Positions 34,205-37,581 of a stretch of DNA of 37,581 nt are shown here, one piece after another; position 1 is the stretch's first letter; every line of letters begins with the position of its first letter. The notes below the pieces were generated by a model. That model was not told where the DNA came from and ran no database searches. It saw nothing but the letters and a program-made list of their open reading frames with translations. The position numbers and the translations under genes were made by a program. Source of the stretch: Flavobacteriales bacterium (lineage in GTDB: Bacteria > Bacteroidota > Bacteroidia > Flavobacteriales_C > GCA-002722245); NCBI GenBank assembly GCA_029251005.1, contig JAQXEE010000097.1:1-37581 (forward strand). Direction: 5' to 3'.

Positions 34205-35518
34205 TTATTTCACCAAATTCCCATACAAATCAAAAGCATCAGCTGCAGTAATTTTAACATTCGCAAAATCACCAATTCGAGTATAACCATCTGCTTTTTT
34301 AACTAACACTTCATTATCCACTTCAGGGGAATCATATTCAGTTCTACCAATTAAGTAATCACCTTCTATCCTATCAAACAACACTTTAAAGTCCTTACCA
34401 ACTTTAGCTTCATTTGCACTCATTGAAATACCCGATTGCAACTCCATTAAAGCCTCAACTCTTTCCTTTTTCACATCTTCAGGAACATCGTCTTCCAACT
34501 TAAAAGCATGCGTATTGTCTTCGTGAGAGTATGTAAAAGCGCCCATTCTATCAAATTTAGTTTCTGCAACCCAATCATATAACTCTTGAAAGTTCTTTTC
34601 AGTTTCACCTGGATAACCAACTATTAATGTTGTTCTTAAACCAATATCCGGAACCTTATTTCTTATTTGATCTATTAAGGCATTTGTTTTTGCTTTAGTA
34701 GTTCCACGACGCATACTTGTTAAAATATTATCAGAAATATGCTGTAAAGGCATATCCAAATAATTACAAACATTGTCACGCTCGTTCATTACGTCTAATA
34801 CATCCATTGGAAAACCCGTTGGGAATGCATAATGCAATCTTAACCAATCAATTCCTTCAACATCTGATAAACTACGTAATAAATCAGCTAATTTTCTTTC
34901 TTTATAAATATCAAGTCCGTAGTACGTTAAATCTTGTGCTATTAATAAAAGTTCGCGAGTCCCATTAGCTGCTAAACTTTTTGCGTTGGTTACCAAATCA
35001 TCAATTGGAGTACTTTTGTGCTTACCTCTCATTAGTGGAATCGCACAAAACGAACATGGGCGATCGCAACCTTCTGCAATTTTAAAATAAGCATAATGAG
35101 AAGGTGTTGTTAATAAACGCTCACCAACCAGTTCATGCTTATAATCTGCTTTTAATGTTTTTAATAATTGTCCCAAGTTTCTTGTTCCAAAATATTGATC
35201 AACATCTGGTATTTCTTTTTCAAGATCTTCTTTATAACGTTCACTCAAACAACCAGTAACATAAACTTTCTCAATCAGCCCTTGTTCTTTTGCTTCAACT
35301 GCACTTAAAATTGTGTCAATCGATTCTTGTTTTGCATTCTCAATAAAGCCACAAGTATTAATGATTACTGTTTTAGATTCCATTGAATCAGAATCATGGA
35401 CAACATCATAATTATTTGCCTTCAATTGCCCCATTAACACTTCAGAATCAAAAAGATTCTTGGAACAACCTAAAGTAATTACGTTAACCTTATTTTTTTT
35501 GACTGTTTTTGTCTTCAT
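34205..35518 (-). CDS. rimO: Ribosomal protein S12 methylthiotransferase
   Basis: 437 residues. The N-terminal UPF0004 domain has the three cluster-binding Cys: Cys18 (TLGCSKN), Cys56 (NTCGFIE) and Cys90 (VTGCLSE). The radical-SAM motif is CDRPCSFC (151-158), with the downstream THEDNTHAF-like segment (SHEDNTHAF) typical of RimO. A C-terminal TRAM domain (about 370-437) completes the family plan. It adds a methylthio group to an Asp of ribosomal protein S12. It follows ftsY by 76 bp and ends at a strong terminator. Confidence 0.95.
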   Translation of the reverse strand: MKTKTVKKNKVNVITLGCSKNLFDSEVLMGQLKANNYDVVHDSDSMESKTVIINTCGFIENAKQESIDTILSAVEAKEQGLIEKVYVTGCLSERYKEDLEKEIPDVDQYFGTRNLGQLLKTLKADYKHELVGERLLTTPSHYAYFKIAEGCDRPCSFCAIPLMRGKHKSTPIDDLVTNAKSLAANGTRELLLIAQDLTYYGLDIYKERKLADLLRSLSDVEGIDWLRLHYAFPTGFPMDVLDVMNERDNVCNYLDMPLQHISDNILTSMRRGTTKAKTNALIDQIRNKVPDIGLRTTLIVGYPGETEKNFQELYDWVAETKFDRMGAFTYSHEDNTHAFKLEDDVPEDVKKERVEALMELQSGISMSANEAKVGKDFKVLFDRIEGDYLIGRTEYDSPEVDNEVLVKKADGYTRIGDFANVKITAADAFDLYGNLVK

Positions 35519-35594
35519 AATATAAACGCTCTCACGTGTTTTTTAAATAACACTCAAATTAAAACTCGTTCAAATCTTAAATAAAATTGTGAAT

Positions 35595-36545
35595 TTAATT
35601 GAATAAGGAATCTACAAACTCTTTTCGATCAAACACCTGCAAATCTTCCATTGATTCTCCAACTCCTATAAATCGAACTGGAATTTTTAATTGGTCTGAA
35701 ATACCAATAACAACTCCACCCTTTGCAGAACCATCTAGCTTTGTAAGTGCTAAGGAAGTGATTTCAGTAGCCTTAGTGAATTCTTTCGCTTGCTCAAAGG
35801 CATTTTGACCTGTTGAACCATCAAGTACTAATAAAACTTCATGAGGAGCACCAGGTACAACCTTGTCCATTACACGTTTTATTTTAGAAAGCTCATCCAT
35901 CAAATGCGCTTTATTATGAAGTCTTCCTGCCGTGTCAATTAATACTATATCAGCTCCTTTTGACTTTGCTGATTCCAATGTGTCAAAAGCAACAGATGCC
36001 GGATCTGCATTCATTCCTTGTTCAACAATTGGAACATCAACTCTACCTGCCCAAATTTTTAATTGATCCACTGCAGCTGCTCTAAACGTATCAGAAGCTC
36101 CAAGCATCACAGATTTACCAGCTGCTTTAAATTGATAAGCCAACTTTCCTATTGTTGTTGTTTTACCAACTCCATTTACACCCACAACCATAACAACATA
36201 TGGTTTCTTGTCGGAGGGTAAAGAATATCCAGCATTATCTACTGAATTATTCTCCTCGAGTAGAGCAGCTATTTCTTCTCTTAATATTCTATTTAATTGA
36301 TCAGTTCCAAGATACTTGTCTTTTAAAACTCTTTCCTCAATTCTAGTAATAATTTTTAAAGTTGTGTCTACGCCAACATCCGAGGTAATTAAGACCTCTT
36401 CAAGGTTATCTAAAACCTCATCGTCAACCTTACTTTTACCAACTACAGTCTTAGCTAATTTCGAAAAAAGACTATCCTTGGTTTTCGATAATCCGCTATC
36501 TAGTTTTTCTTTTTTCTCTTTTGAGAATAATCCAAATAATCCCAT
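35595..36545 (-). CDS. ftsY: Signal recognition particle receptor
   Basis: 316 residues from ATG 36545; a GTG at 36569 was rejected because MGLFGLFSKEKKEK is the normal start. The N domain covers about 20-110. The G domain has GVNGVGKTT (122-130), DTAGRLHN, TKLDGSAKGG and the closing GVGESMEDL. The long acidic A domain of the E. coli protein is missing, as in most Bacteroidota, leaving a basic amphipathic N-terminus for membrane contact. It docks SRP-ribosome complexes at the translocon. Confidence 0.96.
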   Translation of the reverse strand: MGLFGLFSKEKKEKLDSGLSKTKDSLFSKLAKTVVGKSKVDDEVLDNLEEVLITSDVGVDTTLKIITRIEERVLKDKYLGTDQLNRILREEIAALLEENNSVDNAGYSLPSDKKPYVVMVVGVNGVGKTTTIGKLAYQFKAAGKSVMLGASDTFRAAAVDQLKIWAGRVDVPIVEQGMNADPASVAFDTLESAKSKGADIVLIDTAGRLHNKAHLMDELSKIKRVMDKVVPGAPHEVLLVLDGSTGQNAFEQAKEFTKATEITSLALTKLDGSAKGGVVIGISDQLKIPVRFIGVGESMEDLQVFDRKEFVDSLFN

Positions 36546-36571
36546 AATTTTAAAAAAGTATATATACACAA

Positions 36572-36599
36572 AAAGCTTTCACTTTAAAGTGAAAGCTTT
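36572..36599 (-). terminator. Perfect 28-bp palindromic terminator between DUF4295 and ftsY
   Basis: AAAGCTTTCACTTT and AAAGTGAAAGCTTT are perfect 14-bp arms with no spacer; the minus strand continues TTTTGTGT. It ends the rpmG-DUF4295 transcript or attenuates read-through into ftsY. Confidence 0.8.
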
Positions 36600-36621
36600 A
36601 ACAATGTTTTATAAGGTTTCC

Positions 36622-36771
36622 TTATTTGTTTAGGAAAGCTTGAACTTGCTCATTAGGTACCATCTCTTCTTTAAAGACATAAGCACCAGTTTTTGGAGAC
36701 TTTACAGTTTTAATAACTTTCGTATAAGTCTTTCCTCCCTTCTGTAGGGTTGCAACGGTCTTCTTAGCCAT
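36622..36771 (-). CDS. DUF4295 small protein
   Basis: 49 residues starting MAKKTVATLQKGGKTYTKVI and ending QVQAFLNK. This small basic protein is found almost only in Bacteroidota, typically in the order rpmG-DUF4295-ftsY, as here. Its basic, ribosomal-protein-like composition suggests ribosome association, but function is unproven. It lies 8 bp downstream of rpmG and is too short to be picked up by simple ORF length cut-offs. Confidence 0.9.
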   Translation of the reverse strand: MAKKTVATLQKGGKTYTKVIKTVKSPKTGAYVFKEEMVPNEQVQAFLNK

Positions 36772-36779
36772 AACTTAAA

Positions 36780-36962
36780 TTATTTTATTTCTTTATGAAT
36801 TGTATACTTCTTCAAAACAGAATTGAATTTCTTCAACTCTAATCTCTCTGGAGTGTTTTTTCTATTTTTTGTTGTGATATATCTTGAAGTTCCAGCAACA
36901 CCAGATTCCTTGTGCTCTGTACATTCCATTATCACTTGTACTCTATCTCCTTTCTTAGCCAT
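36780..36962 (-). CDS. rpmG: 50S ribosomal protein L33
   Basis: 60 residues: [21 protein letters not shown], then [21 protein letters not shown] and [10 protein letters not shown], the standard L33 pattern. Only one Cys remains of the four zinc-binding residues in C+ forms, so it is a C- (zinc-independent) L33. A strong promoter precedes it at 36991-37022. The usual upstream partner rpmB (L28) is absent here; an outer-membrane protein gene lies there instead. Confidence 0.95.
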   Translation of the reverse strand: MAKKGDRVQVIMECTEHKESGVAGTSRYITTKNRKNTPERLELKKFNSVLKKYTIHKEIK

Positions 36963-36990
36963 TTTACCAACTCTTAAAATTTGCGGACTG

Positions 36991-37022
36991 CAAAAGTATA
37001 TCTTTTTTTCGTCATCAGCAAC
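36991..37022 (-). promoter_or_regulatory. Promoter of rpmG-DUF4295
   Basis: On the minus strand GTTG (one change from TTTG), a 20-base spacer and TACTTTTG (36998-36991), an exact TAnnTTTG match. Transcription would start near 36986, about 24 bp before the ATG. Confidence 0.68.
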
Positions 37023-37023
37023 C

Positions 37024-37578
37024 CTATTTTGAATTATCTAAAAGAAATCTTACACCTAAAGATATTTTAAAAGGGGTTGTTACATTATCTGCCCATCCTG
37101 GAACACTTATTATTCCTGTTTTAGCATCTAAATAAAATGCATAATTAGAAATTAACGGTTTGAATTCTAAGCCTGCATTAATAAGAACACCACCGTCATT
37201 AAAATCTTCTACGCCATTCCAAAAATAATCTTCCTTGTTAAAAATTCTACCTATGGCCACTCCAGCACCAAGATATCCTTTTACCTCCATTTTGGAATCT
37301 GCAATAATACTAAATGGATAATCAAATAAACAATGAAGCGCTACATTGTTTCGAGATGCTGATGAAGTGAAATCAAAACCTAAATCGATGAAACCAGGTT
37401 TAAATGGCAACCAAACTCCAGCTCCAACACCAACCCCTCCGGACTTGATTTTATCATCATGAATCCCTCCCATTCCATAAACACCTTCAACATTTACAAT
37501 TAATGGGTCTTTTTTAATTTCTTGTGAAAAACCAGAAATAGTTGAGAACGTTAATAAGAGAGCTAAAATTCGTTTCAT
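37024..37578 (-). CDS. Outer-membrane beta-barrel protein
   Basis: 184 residues with a signal peptide (1-19, [19 protein letters not shown]). The mature part alternates short amphipathic strands ([64 protein letters not shown]) and ends [14 protein letters not shown], consistent with a small porin-like or adhesin-type barrel. The ATG is 3 bp from the window edge, so the upstream context is unknown. It ends 61 bp before rpmG, and no terminator is visible between them. Confidence 0.68.
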   Translation of the reverse strand: MKRILALLLTFSTISGFSQEIKKDPLIVNVEGVYGMGGIHDDKIKSGGVGVGAGVWLPFKPGFIDLGFDFTSSASRNNVALHCLFDYPFSIIADSKMEVKGYLGAGVAIGRIFNKEDYFWNGVEDFNDGGVLINAGLEFKPLISNYAFYLDAKTGIISVPGWADNVTTPFKISLGVRFLLDNSK

Positions 37579-37581
37579 TAG

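Overview
The window is a low-GC chromosomal segment of a Bacteroidota bacterium, most likely a marine or freshwater member of Flavobacteriales. Four things point there: two proteins with the gliding-motility-type C-terminal (type IX secretion sorting) domain, the rpmG-DUF4295-ftsY gene order, promoters of the Bacteroidota form TTTG-N20-TAnnTTTG, and AT-rich spacers with almost no Shine-Dalgarno signals. No rRNA, tRNA, CRISPR array or intact transposon was seen.

Layout. Positions 1-6100 are loosely packed: the 3' end of an unidentified gene with its terminator, an ECF sigma factor with a large membrane-anchored probable anti-sigma protein (3244-449, minus), a decayed copy of the first gene's 3' end (3685-3794), a small membrane-protein pair (4060-4954), a Cys-rich lipoprotein, a broken gene, and HU. 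Positions 6611-9810 hold a tight five-gene minus-strand operon: bioA, DUF493, DUF2797, ybaB and a membrane-anchored SRPBCC protein. Positions 9863-12966 hold a secreted leucine-rich-repeat protein divergent from a second ECF sigma factor and a small membrane protein. Positions 13024-19368 are one giant secreted protein: an N-terminal lytic-transglycosylase-like domain, about 14 Ig-like modules and a type IX sorting domain.

Positions 19574-23900 are a sulfur cluster: two YeeE/YedE-type transporter halves, a metallo-beta-lactamase/rhodanese persulfide dioxygenase-like protein and a SulP permease. Crp/Fnr-type palindromes lie in front of the last two. Positions 23975-26793 encode an OmpA-like envelope protein and a second type IX substrate. 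The rest is mostly housekeeping: an HD-type (p)ppGpp hydrolase, ychF, a DUF4846 lipoprotein, aroB-aroA, an outer-membrane barrel, a NUDIX hydrolase, thioredoxin, rimO, ftsY, DUF4295, rpmG and a further outer-membrane protein.

The parts most worth a second look are the giant transglycosylase-like surface protein, the LRR/sigma/small-membrane-protein module, the paired Crp/Fnr-like sites in the sulfur cluster, and the decayed duplication that brackets the first sigma/anti-sigma pair.
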